DNA from: a virus
DNA length: 25,922 nucleotides
Direction: 5' to 3' (one strand)
IMG/VR virus record: IMGVR_UViG_3300044858_003183
Location: 1 to 25,922 of that record
Shown: one piece after another, positions 16,580-23,031 of the stretch
Numbering within the stretch: the first letter of the stretch is position 1
Layout: each line of letters starts with the position of its first letter
Translations under genes and position numbers: made by a program
Notes under the pieces: model-generated
Database searches by the model: none
What the model saw: the letters and a program-made list of their open reading frames with translations, nothing else
What the model was told of the DNA's origin: nothing

Positions 16580-16975
16580 TCAGGGGAAGATTGAATGGTG
16601 GATGTTGAGCTCAGCGGTCGCGCCGTCAGCGGTCGCGCCCGTCGAGGTCGAGCCGCTCAGGACGACGCCGATGATACGGTCGCCCGAGGCAGCCGCGACG
16701 AGCTTGCCCGAGGCGTCCGCCGTAACGAACTTGCCCGGGTCGATGGCGCCCGACGCGACCGCGAACGGACACACGCCGAGAAGCTGGACGTCGACGATGT
16801 CGCCCGCGACGCCGCTCGTCAGAGCCACGCCGAGGAGGTACTCGCCCGCGCCCGTCGCCTGAGCCGCCGCCGCGATGCCGCCGCTCAGACCGTCCGCCTT
16901 GACGATGCGACCGCGCGTCACGGTCCCCGTGAGGCGGTACGACTTGATCGACTGGAGACCATTCACGCTTGCCAT
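16580..16975 (-). CDS. Capsid decoration protein, DUF2190-like (131 aa)
   Basis: A 131-residue, Ala/Gly/Val-rich, beta-type protein with the pattern of DUF2190-like head stabilisation proteins: repeats of 'GRIVKADG', 'YLLGVALTSGVAGDIVDVQLLG' and 'GKFVTADASGKLVAA'. These proteins sit on the capsid surface at trimer positions. It lies between the protease and major capsid genes, matching the lambda C-D-E order. The ATG at 16975 is one base after the preceding stop, with an AAGGGGG ribosome binding site. The exact subfamily is uncertain, but position and composition agree. Confidence 0.75.
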   Translation of the reverse strand: MASVNGLQSIKSYRLTGTVTRGRIVKADGLSGGIAAAAQATGAGEYLLGVALTSGVAGDIVDVQLLGVCPFAVASGAIDPGKFVTADASGKLVAAASGDRIIGVVLSGSTSTGATADGATAELNIHHSIFP

Positions 16976-16976
16976 A

Positions 16977-17375
16977 TCACGCCCCCTTGAGCCCGCGGAA
17001 TCGCGCGAGCATGTCGTTAGCGCGGGCGACCTCAGCCTCCCGCGGGTTCATCTTGACCGTCTCGACGTCCGCCGCCGCGCCACCATGACCGACCGGGCTC
17101 GCGACCGCGACGATAGGCGAGAGGTCCGAGAGCATCGCCCCGACCTCCTCGACCCCGAGGCGAACCGCCCGCTCGACCCACTCACCGCGCCGCGCCTGGG
17201 GGATGCGCCCCGCCGAGACGTGAGTCTCGACCATGCGCTCCGCGTCGCGCTTCTGGAGCTCCGCGGTAGCCGTAGCCGCCGACGTCGCCGCCGCCTCGAG
17301 CTGAGCGCGGACCGCGTCCAGCTCCGTCTTAAGCGCCTCGACCTGAGCGTCGAGCGCCTTCTTCTCCTCGCTCAT
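16977..17375 (-). CDS. In-frame scaffold protein from internal start (132 aa)
   Basis: An ATG at 17375, codon 378 of the protease gene, is preceded by GGAGG eight bases upstream. The encoded segment MSEEKKALDAQVEALKTELD and onward is a charged coiled coil about 60 residues long with a more globular end. This repeats the lambda C/Nu3 arrangement, where the scaffold is translated from within the protease gene. A second in-frame ATG at 17390 (codon 373) is an alternative start. The scaffold would guide capsid assembly and then be degraded by the protease. The internal start is inferred, but the ribosome binding site is good. Confidence 0.6.
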   Translation of the reverse strand: MSEEKKALDAQVEALKTELDAVRAQLEAAATSAATATAELQKRDAERMVETHVSAGRIPQARRGEWVERAVRLGVEEVGAMLSDLSPIVAVASPVGHGGAAADVETVKMNPREAEVARANDMLARFRGLKGA

Positions 17376-18506
17376 GTCGAGGGCCTCCATGTCTCCGTCT
17401 GAGGTAGACGCGGAGGCCGTGACGGTCCGGACACGCCGCGCATAATCGAGAGGCATCGAGCCTCCGAGAAACATCCAGTCGTCGGACTCGGACGCGATAC
17501 GGTCCGCGAGTCCTCGAGAGACAGCCTCCGCCGCACCGTAGACGGACCCATCGCCGAGAGCCTCGACGGTCGTCCCGCGGTCCGCGGCAATCTCCGCGAG
17601 CATGACGCCCGCCATCTCATCGACGCGCCTCTGGAGGCCCGCGATGTAATCCGCATCGTCGACGGATGCGCGCTTCTTCGGGGTCTGACTCGAGACGACC
17701 TCGACCGTCTGACCCTGCTCCGCGTCGCGGTAGAGGGTCGTGATGACGCCGACGGAGCCTAGCTGAGCGAGAGGAGACGCGACGATCTCGTCCGCCGCCG
17801 CCGCGACCCAGAGCGCCGCGGACGCCGCCATCCCGGAGACGTAGGCGACGACGTAAATCCCCGCGTCGCGAGCTCGAGCGATAGCGCGTCGAGTCTCCCG
17901 GACTCCCGAGACGTAGCCGCCCGGGGAGTCGACGTGGAGGACGACCGTCCGCTCGCCCTGAAGCTGAGCGCGTCGGAGCTCCATCCGGGCCCCGTAGTAA
18001 TCCATCGGGTAGAGAGGGCCCTCGACATGCACGACCGAGAGCGCGCCCTCGATGTGTCGTCGAGGAGCGCCCGACATGAGCGCGCCGACGTGACTCGGCT
18101 CGACAGCCATCGCCGAGACGCCCGGTTGGACCCGAGCGCCCGTGTCGCCGCCCTGGTCGAGCTCCCGAGCGCGTCGGATGAGGTAGGCCTGCTGGAGACC
18201 CTCGACCCAGTCCTCGCCCGGGTCGCCGCCCCAGAGGAGCCACGCGACATAGCCGGGAGACTCGGAGCCCGGGACGTCGTCGACGCCCTCCTCCCAGTCG
18301 CCCTCATGTCGAGCGAACCATGCCGGAGCCTCGACCGTCGCCCATTCCTCCGACTGAGGCTCGCCCGCCGCGATGCTATTCGCTCGACGGATGGTCTCCG
18401 GATTAGGCTCGCCGCTCTTCCCGGCCTGATGTAGCTCGACGCCCAGACGCGCCGCGTCGCGGACCGCCTCGGGAGGAGTGAGCTCTTCCTGAGTGAGGAG
18501 AGGCAT
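16977..18506 (-). CDS. S49-family head maturation protease fused to scaffold (509 aa)
   Basis: Residues 150-345 form a SppA/lambda C-like S49 peptidase, with the oxyanion-type motif HVDSPGG (191-197) and likely nucleophile S229 in SGMAASAALWVA. The likely catalytic Lys is K277 or K278 in SSQTPKKRAS. Residues 1-110 are an extra domain with TPPEAVRDAARLGVEL, WFARHEGDWEEG and PGYVAWLLWGGDPGEDW, a module I recall from other phage head proteins but cannot name. Residues 378-509 are a coiled-coil scaffold that can also be made alone. The enzyme would cut scaffold and perhaps portal or capsid termini inside the procapsid. The ATG at 18506 overlaps the portal stop as TAATG. Confidence 0.82.
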   Translation of the reverse strand: MPLLTQEELTPPEAVRDAARLGVELHQAGKSGEPNPETIRRANSIAAGEPQSEEWATVEAPAWFARHEGDWEEGVDDVPGSESPGYVAWLLWGGDPGEDWVEGLQQAYLIRRARELDQGGDTGARVQPGVSAMAVEPSHVGALMSGAPRRHIEGALSVVHVEGPLYPMDYYGARMELRRAQLQGERTVVLHVDSPGGYVSGVRETRRAIARARDAGIYVVAYVSGMAASAALWVAAAADEIVASPLAQLGSVGVITTLYRDAEQGQTVEVVSSQTPKKRASVDDADYIAGLQRRVDEMAGVMLAEIAADRGTTVEALGDGSVYGAAEAVSRGLADRIASESDDWMFLGGSMPLDYARRVRTVTASASTSDGDMEALDMSEEKKALDAQVEALKTELDAVRAQLEAAATSAATATAELQKRDAERMVETHVSAGRIPQARRGEWVERAVRLGVEEVGAMLSDLSPIVAVASPVGHGGAAADVETVKMNPREAEVARANDMLARFRGLKGA

Positions 18507-19888
18507 TAGACGCCCTCGGGGATAGGTGAAGATGGAGGAGAGAGAGGAGCCGGACGAAGAGTCCGACCGAGACGCTCACGCTCGGAGCGGACCTCCGCCG
18601 CGCGGGTCGGAGCCGGGAGCTCGAGCGCCTGACGTATAGCCCGCTCGTCCTCTGCGCTCGGAGTAATGACCCCAGCGGAGAGGAGCGAGACGACGTCCGA
18701 GACCTTCTCGACCCACAAGTTGCTCCGGATGCCCGAGTATGTCAGGCGCGGGAGCTCGTCGAGCGGGATCGGCCCGATGTTCGCGAGGACAATCGCGCGG
18801 AGGTATCCCGCGAGGCCCTCGGAGACCCACTGACAGAGGTCGCCCGCCATCTGCGCCGCGAGCTCCGCGTGAGTCTGCGCCGTCGCGTAGGCGCCCGAGG
18901 AGGTAGCGCTCCCGAGGGCGAGATGCTGAGCATAGAACGCCTGGAGGATTTCTCGGCTGAGAGCTTCGATGGTCGCGTTGAGGCCCTCGACCGAGGATGG
19001 AGCCGAGAACGTCAGCGTCGCCCACGATGGGAGGACGAGCGCGCTCTCCTCATGGGAGGTATATCGTCGGAGCGTCTCGAGGAGCTCGTCGCGAGCCGCC
19101 TCATACTCCGTCGCGCTCGGAGCCGTCCCGTTTATACGGGCGAGCCGCTCCTCGTCGATGGAGATGGTCGGAGTCGGGACCGCGTAGCGCTGGGAGAGGA
19201 CCTGTCGGAGCTGCGCCGCTCGACGATAGTCCTGAGCGAGCGGCTCGACCTGACGGAGGAGCCCGACGCCCTCGACGCCCTCGGAGAGCGAGGGCCAGAC
19301 GAGATGGACGAGCCGCTCGTAAGGGATGCGGACATCGCCGACGCTTGACAGACCGCCGGGCTCCCGGAGCCACTGGTCGACCGCGACGAGGCGTCGCCCC
19401 TCATATACCCATCGCCTAATGCTCGACTGGTCGCGAGGCTCGAGGTCGATGTAGGTCGTCCCTTGGTATGGATAGGCGACCATCTCCGCGAGGCTGAACC
19501 CGTAAAGCGCGCCGACGAGGAGCTGACGGAGACGGGCCTCCCAGCTAGGGAGACTCAGGACCCGACCATCCCACTCGATGACCGGAGCCGAGTAGCCGCC
19601 GAGACCGAGCGTCCGCCGGATGACCTCCGCCGCCGCCTCCGACGCCGCAGAGTCCGGAGCCGGAGCGACGTCCCACGTCGCGGAGGTCGCGAGCCCGAGG
19701 AGGGCCTGAGCTCCTACCGCACACGGAGCGCAGCGCATCGCCTGACGGTACGCCGCGATGCGAGGAGCGACCGCGACTAGGCGCGTGTTCGTCTCCCCGT
19801 CATTGACCGGGAGAGACTGAGTCCCGACGCCCTGACCTGGTATGGCCTCGGGAGCGGAGTAGCTCTGGACTCGGGTCGTGATAGCCAC
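18506..19888 (-). CDS. Portal protein, DUF935 / Mu gp29-like
   Basis: Residues such as WEARLRQLLVGALYGFSLAEMV, RIPYERLVHLVWP and LSREILQAFYAQHLALGSATSSGAYATAQTHAELA match the gp29-like (DUF935) portal family, which forms the dodecameric DNA gate at the capsid vertex. The C-terminal 50 residues are Arg/Pro-rich. The start is unsure. I prefer the GTG at 19888 (MAITTRVQSYSAPEAIPG). A GTG at 19924 gives 12 more residues, but it lies right behind the 12-bp RNA stem and adds an atypical N-terminus. Neither has a clear ribosome binding site, which is odd for a head gene and suggests that the structured leader takes part in its expression. Confidence 0.8.
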   Translation of the reverse strand: MAITTRVQSYSAPEAIPGQGVGTQSLPVNDGETNTRLVAVAPRIAAYRQAMRCAPCAVGAQALLGLATSATWDVAPAPDSAASEAAAEVIRRTLGLGGYSAPVIEWDGRVLSLPSWEARLRQLLVGALYGFSLAEMVAYPYQGTTYIDLEPRDQSSIRRWVYEGRRLVAVDQWLREPGGLSSVGDVRIPYERLVHLVWPSLSEGVEGVGLLRQVEPLAQDYRRAAQLRQVLSQRYAVPTPTISIDEERLARINGTAPSATEYEAARDELLETLRRYTSHEESALVLPSWATLTFSAPSSVEGLNATIEALSREILQAFYAQHLALGSATSSGAYATAQTHAELAAQMAGDLCQWVSEGLAGYLRAIVLANIGPIPLDELPRLTYSGIRSNLWVEKVSDVVSLLSAGVITPSAEDERAIRQALELPAPTRAAEVRSERERLGRTLRPAPLSPPSSPIPEGV

Positions 19889-19925
19889 GGGCCAGAGACT
19901 AGCACATACCGTCAGAAGATGCACA

Positions 19926-20024
19926 CCCCGTCAGGACACGCACGCCGGAGCGTGCTCGAGGCGTCCGACGCGACCGTCTATCGATGGTCGGGCCAGAGCT
20001 CCGCGGGCCTCGGTCCTGACGGGG
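19926..20024 (-). ncRNA. Structured RNA domain II, closed by a perfect 12-bp stem
   Basis: On the minus strand CCCCGTCAGGAC (20024-20013) pairs perfectly with GTCCTGACGGGG (19937-19926). Nested directly inside is CGAGGC (20012-20007) with GCCTCG (19962-19957), capped by a CGACC/GGTCG hairpin (19990-19986 with 19975-19971). A second hairpin GCACGC-TCCG-GCGTGC sits at 19955-19940. The domain ends two bases before a possible portal start, so it may be a leader element or part of one longer RNA with the domain upstream. No known RNA family is recognised. Confidence 0.5.
19984..20018 (-). repeat. 35-base direct repeat, copy 1
   Basis: This copy differs from the one at 20165-20199 at two of 35 positions and lies 181 bases away in the same orientation. 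The conserved core on the plus strand is GGGCCAGAGCTCCGCG followed by GCCTCGGTCCTG. The two copies flank the first structured RNA domain, and this one forms the 5' part of the second. They could be protein-binding sites such as terminase recognition repeats, or a duplicated RNA module. Confidence 0.75.
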
Positions 20025-20036
20025 GATGCAAAGAGT

Positions 20037-20156
20037 AGCGCGTCTCAATGGGGCCACGGACCGAAGTCCGCGGAAAACGGGCCGCCTCGCTCGTCATCAT
20101 CGACGAGCTCTGCGCTTCAATGGGGCCGCGGACTAGCCGCAGAGGGGAGACGCGCT
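20037..20156 (-). ncRNA. Structured RNA domain I, cloverleaf-like, UUCG-capped
   Basis: On the minus strand AGCGCGTCTC (20156-20147) pairs perfectly with GAGACGCGCT (20046-20037). This closes a junction with three arms: CTCTGCG/CGCAGAG (20144-20138 with 20114-20108), CTCGTC-GATGAT-GACGAG (20107-20090) and CCGCGGAC-TTCG-GTCCGTGG (20073-20054). The last arm has a UUCG tetraloop and one G-U pair that would be A-C on the other strand, so the minus strand is the likely RNA. Two copies of a GGCCCCATTGA motif lie in the loop of arm one and beside arm three. No T-run or obvious known family is seen. Confidence 0.55.
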
Positions 20157-20164
20157 GTCAAAGA

Positions 20165-20199
20165 ATGGCCGGGCCAGAGCTCCGCGAGCCTCGGTCCTG
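20165..20199 (-). repeat. 35-base direct repeat, copy 2
   Basis: This partner of the copy at 19984-20018 is 33 of 35 identical. It lies between the second micro-ORF and structured RNA domain I. Unlike copy 1, its right-hand flank (GCGGGAACC on the plus strand) has no distant complementary arm that I can find, so only copy 1 is built into a long stem. Confidence 0.75.
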
Positions 20200-20210
20200 C
20201 GGGAACCGAA

Positions 20211-20276
20211 TCAGATGATGCTGTACAGGCCGCCGTGACAGGCGATGAGGACGATCTTCACGAAGATGGCAGTCAC
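20211..20276 (-). CDS. Micro-ORF 2, hydrophobic 21-residue peptide
   Basis: A GTG at 20276 has GGAGG six bases upstream and overlaps the stop of micro-ORF 1 as GTGA, the junction style of real genes in this window. The peptide begins MTAIFVKIVLIACHGG and ends LYSII, mostly hydrophobic with one Lys, one His and one Cys. It could span or lie on the inner membrane, or serve as a leader peptide whose translation affects the downstream RNA. It is too short for family assignment. Confidence 0.5.
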   Translation of the reverse strand: MTAIFVKIVLIACHGGLYSII

Positions 20277-20341
20277 AGGGAACCTCCGCAGCTATGGGCG
20301 AGGAACTTCGCGATGATGAGGAGCGACGTGAACGAGACCAT
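20273..20341 (-). CDS. Micro-ORF 1, hydrophobic 22-residue peptide
   Basis: An ATG at 20341 is preceded by GGAGG five bases upstream, one of the best ribosome binding sites in the window. The peptide begins MVSFTSLLIIAKFLAHSC and ends GGSL, with a hydrophobic core and one Lys. Its end resembles that of micro-ORF 2 (LAHSCGG against LIACHGG), hinting at a duplicated unit. Such coupled micro-ORFs could be leader peptides, small toxins or membrane peptides. No function can be assigned from sequence. Confidence 0.5.
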   Translation of the reverse strand: MVSFTSLLIIAKFLAHSCGGSL

Positions 20342-20468
20342 GCGACCCTCCAGAAGTTGCGGGGTCGGGCTCTCTCGACGCGCCGCCGCGACCTATTCGC
20401 GACACTCACCCCGAGAGATTGACTCGCCAGACCTCGGGCGAATACGACCGAGGACGACCCCGACCCCG

Positions 20469-20496
20469 ACCCTACCACGCCCCTCGACCGCGTCAA
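20469..20496 (-). promoter_or_regulatory. Candidate promoter between terL and portal
   Basis: TTGACG (20496-20491) and TAGGGT (20474-20469) are 16 bases apart, just after the terL stop. The -35 box is close to consensus and the -10 box is moderate. A transcript from here would have a leader of about 120 bases, then the two micro-ORFs, the structured RNA domains and the head genes. GTGGTAGGGT recurs before the adaptor gene at 14394-14385. Confidence 0.4.
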
Positions 20497-20498
20497 GT

Positions 20499-21902
20499 CT
20501 AGCGCTCATCGAGCGCGCTCGATGGAGCTCGACGCGGAGGAGTTGGTCGAGCATCCCGCTCTCGAGGCGCGTCCGCGAGATACCAGAGGACCTCCCGGAC
20601 CGCGTAGCGGAGGCAGTCCGCGTGATGGTCATGCGTCCCGTCTTTGCTCGGTCGACCCGGAGCCCGCTCATCCCAGCGGTAACCCGTCATCGCCCGAGCG
20701 AGCGTCCGCCTCGAGGCCGGAGCCCGGAGGCCCGCATCGTAGAGGGTCCGGTCGACCGTCAGAGCGCCGCGCTCCAGCGCCAAGTTTACCCGCGTACACC
20801 CCGAGACGATGTCCCGCCGCTCGGGGTCACGCTCGACCCGCGGGAGGATGCCGAGCCCTCGAGGAGGAGCGAGGGCGACGAGGTCGAGGTCCGCGACTCC
20901 GGTCTGAGCGGAGCGCGCCGCGCCCGCCGGGTCCGCGACGATGGAGTCGACCGGGAGATGTCGAGACCCCGCGGTCCAGAGGCGACGCGGGACGAGCTCC
21001 GCGCCGAGACGCGCGAGGAAGTCCGGGAGGGTCTCATCGTCCGGAGCCCACTCTCGGAGGACATGCCATCGACCGCGCGTGAGCTCGACGAGGAGGAGCG
21101 CGCAGGGAAACCGGAGACCGAAGTCGAGAGCGAGCATCGTCCGCATCGACCCGAGGTCGACGGCCTCCGAGGTCACGCATCGCTCCGGAGCCCATGCGTA
21201 GAAGACGGACCCGACCGGAGGGAGAGGGCGATTCTCGACGAGCGCCGCGTAGTCTCGCGAGCTCAGGGTCTCCCGCATCCGGTCGAGCCATCCCTCCCCG
21301 AGATGTCGCGCGTTCTCCGCGCTCTGGGGTAGGTATGCCGCGCCGCCGATATCCCGCGTCCGGTCGACCCACCATGCTGGCTCGACCGGGATGCCACACG
21401 TCACGACCAGAGGTCGCCGCTCGACGCCCTCCGTATCCCGGACCGGGACGCGAGCTCGAGAGCGAGCCACGTCGAGGACGTCGGAGCGGAGGACCTGACA
21501 CTCGTCGATAAGGACGCCGTGAGCGTTGAGGCCCTCGATAGGCGACGAGCCGGGCCCGCTGTTCTGGGGCGTGTCGAGATGAGCGAGGAGGAGTCGCGAG
21601 CCGTTCGGCCAGACGAAAGCCTGCTCAGACGCCGCGAAGACGACCGGGCTCCCCGCGAGGAGCCCGTGCAAGTGCGGGAGGTGAACGTCCCTCAGCCGTC
21701 GAAAGGTATCCATACCGACGACGACGAGCGCGCCCGGTCGCGTGTCACAGAGCATGACCGCGAGCGCGCAGAGGGCGAGGCTCTTCCCCGACCCCAAACC
21801 CCCGCGGACCGCCGCGACATCCCTCGACCATGACCCCGAGAGACCTCCGCCGATAAATCGACGCTGCCACGGGAGGAGGGCTAGCTCGCCGATGCGAGGC
21901 AT
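20499..21902 (-). CDS. terL: Terminase large subunit (467 aa)
   Basis: The motor of DNA packaging. An N-terminal ATPase has Walker A GGLGSGKS (residues 34-41) and Walker B VLID-E (130-134, with catalytic E134). A C-terminal RNase H-like nuclease has acidic residues D260 in LALDFG, D324 in IVADPAG and D429 in DHHADCLRYA. All key residues are present, so the enzyme should be active. At 467 residues it is of usual length. The ATG at 21902 lies three bases after the small subunit stop. A 600-base gap with structured RNA follows instead of the portal gene directly. The headful or cohesive-end mechanism cannot be told from the sequence. Confidence 0.92.
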   Translation of the reverse strand: MPRIGELALLPWQRRFIGGGLSGSWSRDVAAVRGGLGSGKSLALCALAVMLCDTRPGALVVVGMDTFRRLRDVHLPHLHGLLAGSPVVFAASEQAFVWPNGSRLLLAHLDTPQNSGPGSSPIEGLNAHGVLIDECQVLRSDVLDVARSRARVPVRDTEGVERRPLVVTCGIPVEPAWWVDRTRDIGGAAYLPQSAENARHLGEGWLDRMRETLSSRDYAALVENRPLPPVGSVFYAWAPERCVTSEAVDLGSMRTMLALDFGLRFPCALLLVELTRGRWHVLREWAPDDETLPDFLARLGAELVPRRLWTAGSRHLPVDSIVADPAGAARSAQTGVADLDLVALAPPRGLGILPRVERDPERRDIVSGCTRVNLALERGALTVDRTLYDAGLRAPASRRTLARAMTGYRWDERAPGRPSKDGTHDHHADCLRYAVREVLWYLADAPRERDARPTPPRRAPSSALDER

Positions 21903-21905
21903 CGA

Positions 21906-22370
21906 CTAAGCCGTTCCCCTCGGAGGCGGGTCGTCCCCGTGCGCCTCGCTCGGCATATGGACGAGCTGACGGAGGAGAGGCGCGATGTTCGCCCCCTGGT
22001 TGTTGACGTTAGTCGTCACAACGACCTCCGGCTTTTGTGGCCACGTCGCCGGGTCGAGACGCTCGAGGAGCCACGCCGACGCCCTCCAGTCCCGGTCCGA
22101 GTGCTCCATGATGCGAGCGACGAGCGCCGCTCGGGAGCGCTCCCGGGAGAGGGTCCAAGCGTTCGCGAACTTGGCGTATTGGCCGCCTTCTTTCGCGCGA
22201 GAGAGCCATAGGTCGATGACGTCGACGGAGACGCCCGCGAGCGCCGCCGCATACTTGACGACGCCCGTCCGCTCGAACTCCTCGCAGAGTCGCCGGATGG
22301 TCTCGTCCGTGCAAAGACTCGGGCGTCCCGGCCTCTTATGCTCGGTCTTAGGTTTTCTCGGGGTAGGCAT
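21906..22370 (-). CDS. terS: Terminase small subunit (154 aa)
   Basis: The product has a basic N-terminus (MPTPRKPKTEHKRPGRPSL), a helix-turn-helix around residues 37-63 (VVKYAAALAGVSVDVIDLWLSRAK), a helical oligomerisation region, and a flexible acidic C-terminus. This is the usual build of small terminases that bind the packaging start site and hand DNA to the large subunit. It lies directly before terL. The ATG at 22370 overlaps the preceding stop as TAATG, which excludes a longer open frame extending to 22781. Its binding site may be the direct repeats downstream of terL, but this is only a suggestion. Confidence 0.8.
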   Translation of the reverse strand: MPTPRKPKTEHKRPGRPSLCTDETIRRLCEEFERTGVVKYAAALAGVSVDVIDLWLSRAKEGGQYAKFANAWTLSRERSRAALVARIMEHSDRDWRASAWLLERLDPATWPQKPEVVVTTNVNNQGANIAPLLRQLVHMPSEAHGDDPPPRGTA

Positions 22371-22771
22371 TAGGCCGCGACTCCGAGCCCGAGGAGAGAG
22401 GTCCGCGCCTGAGCGACAAGCCGCTGGAGGGTCTGTACCCGATTCTCCGCCCCGAGGTCCGCGACGACCGGGGCCCCGTAGCTCTGGCCCGTCTGTTGCC
22501 AATAGCCGAGGAGTACGGCGGGAATCTTGCGCCGCCGCGCCGCGAGGAGGAGATGGTCGAAGAAAACCCGCTCGCTCGGGGCGAGCTCCCCGACCTCGAC
22601 GTCCTCCGCGACGAGGACGAGGTCCGGAGGAGGCTCCTCGTCGAGCTGTCGCATCGCGTCGAGGACCTGAGTGTAGACCGTGACCGACCCCGCGCCGCCC
22701 GTGACGATGGTCGCCGCGTGTCGCAGTAGGTCCCGCCCCGCCGCTGTCTCCGCGTAGACAAGGATATTCAT
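22370..22771 (-). CDS. Receiver-like (CheY-fold) protein lacking the phospho-site
   Basis: The 133-residue product shows the alternating strand-helix order of a response regulator receiver: MNILVYAE (strand 1), VTVYTQVLDAMRQL, PDLVLVAED (strand 3, residues 49-57), FDHLLLAARRRKIPAVLLGY (helix and strand 4), VQTLQRLVAQAR (last helix). The usual acidic pair after strand 1 is absent. The position of the phosphoacceptor Asp is Ala55, and the conserved Lys near strand 5 is missing. If the fold is right, it is a pseudo-receiver that cannot be phosphorylated normally. It sits between the lysis-type genes and terS, coupled to both by overlaps. Function is unknown and the fold call is moderate. Confidence 0.6.
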   Translation of the reverse strand: MNILVYAETAAGRDLLRHAATIVTGGAGSVTVYTQVLDAMRQLDEEPPPDLVLVAEDVEVGELAPSERVFFDHLLLAARRRKIPAVLLGYWQQTGQSYGAPVVADLGAENRVQTLQRLVAQARTSLLGLGVAA

Positions 22772-23031
22772 AGGCTGTCACTGCCTCCTCTGAGCTTGAG
22801 CTCGACGCGCTGGAGGACGTCGGTCCGGAGGCCCTGGAGCTTTTCGCTCAATGTCCGACCAGAGACCCGCGTGTCCTCGAGCTCCTTAACTTTCGATTCT
22901 AGCCGAGACAGGTCCCGACGCAACGCCTCGACCTCGAATCCTACACGCGACGCCGACGACACGACTCTCCAAACAGCGCCCGCGATAGTGAGCGTCCCGC
23001 CTGCTATCCCGAGGACCTGGAGGGCATCCAT
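22768..23031 (-). CDS. Membrane-anchored coiled-coil protein, i-spanin-like (87 aa)
   Basis: One N-terminal membrane segment (about residues 5-25, QVLGIAGGTLTIAGAVWRVV) is followed by charged coiled-coil helices (about 32-53 and 61-80, EVEALRRDLSRLESKVKELED). This layout fits inner-membrane spanins and also small holin-associated proteins. It is shorter than typical i-spanins. The ATG at 23031 overlaps the preceding TAA as TAATG. With two lipoproteins and a small membrane protein upstream it looks like part of a lysis cassette. The spanin role is an inference. Confidence 0.6.
   Translation of the reverse strand: MDALQVLGIAGGTLTIAGAVWRVVSSASRVGFEVEALRRDLSRLESKVKELEDTRVSGRTLSEKLQGLRTDVLQRVELKLRGGSDSL

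Noticed and set aside
20042-20151. A true CRISPR array with two repeats and one spacer
   Set aside because: The 5' halves of the two repeats differ strongly, the putative spacer is itself a perfect hairpin, the two repeats are enclosed by a 10-bp stem, and no cas gene is visible. A structured RNA with repeat-like motifs explains more.
19889-20156. tRNA or intrinsic terminators in the terL-portal gap
   Set aside because: There is no T-loop consensus or anticodon arm of tRNA size, and none of the strong hairpins is followed by a T-run on the minus strand.
20158-20496. A 112-codon minus-strand frame starting with TTG after terL
   Set aside because: The TTG is better read as the -35 box of a promoter. 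The product is Ser/Arg-rich and shadow-like, and the micro-ORFs with strong ribosome binding sites lie in this span in other frames.
19878-21332. A 484-codon open frame on the plus strand
   Set aside because: It overlaps the portal start, the RNA region and most of terL on the other strand. Its product is Arg/Pro/Ser-rich without motifs, as expected for a shadow in GC-rich DNA. The terL motifs are complete on the minus strand.
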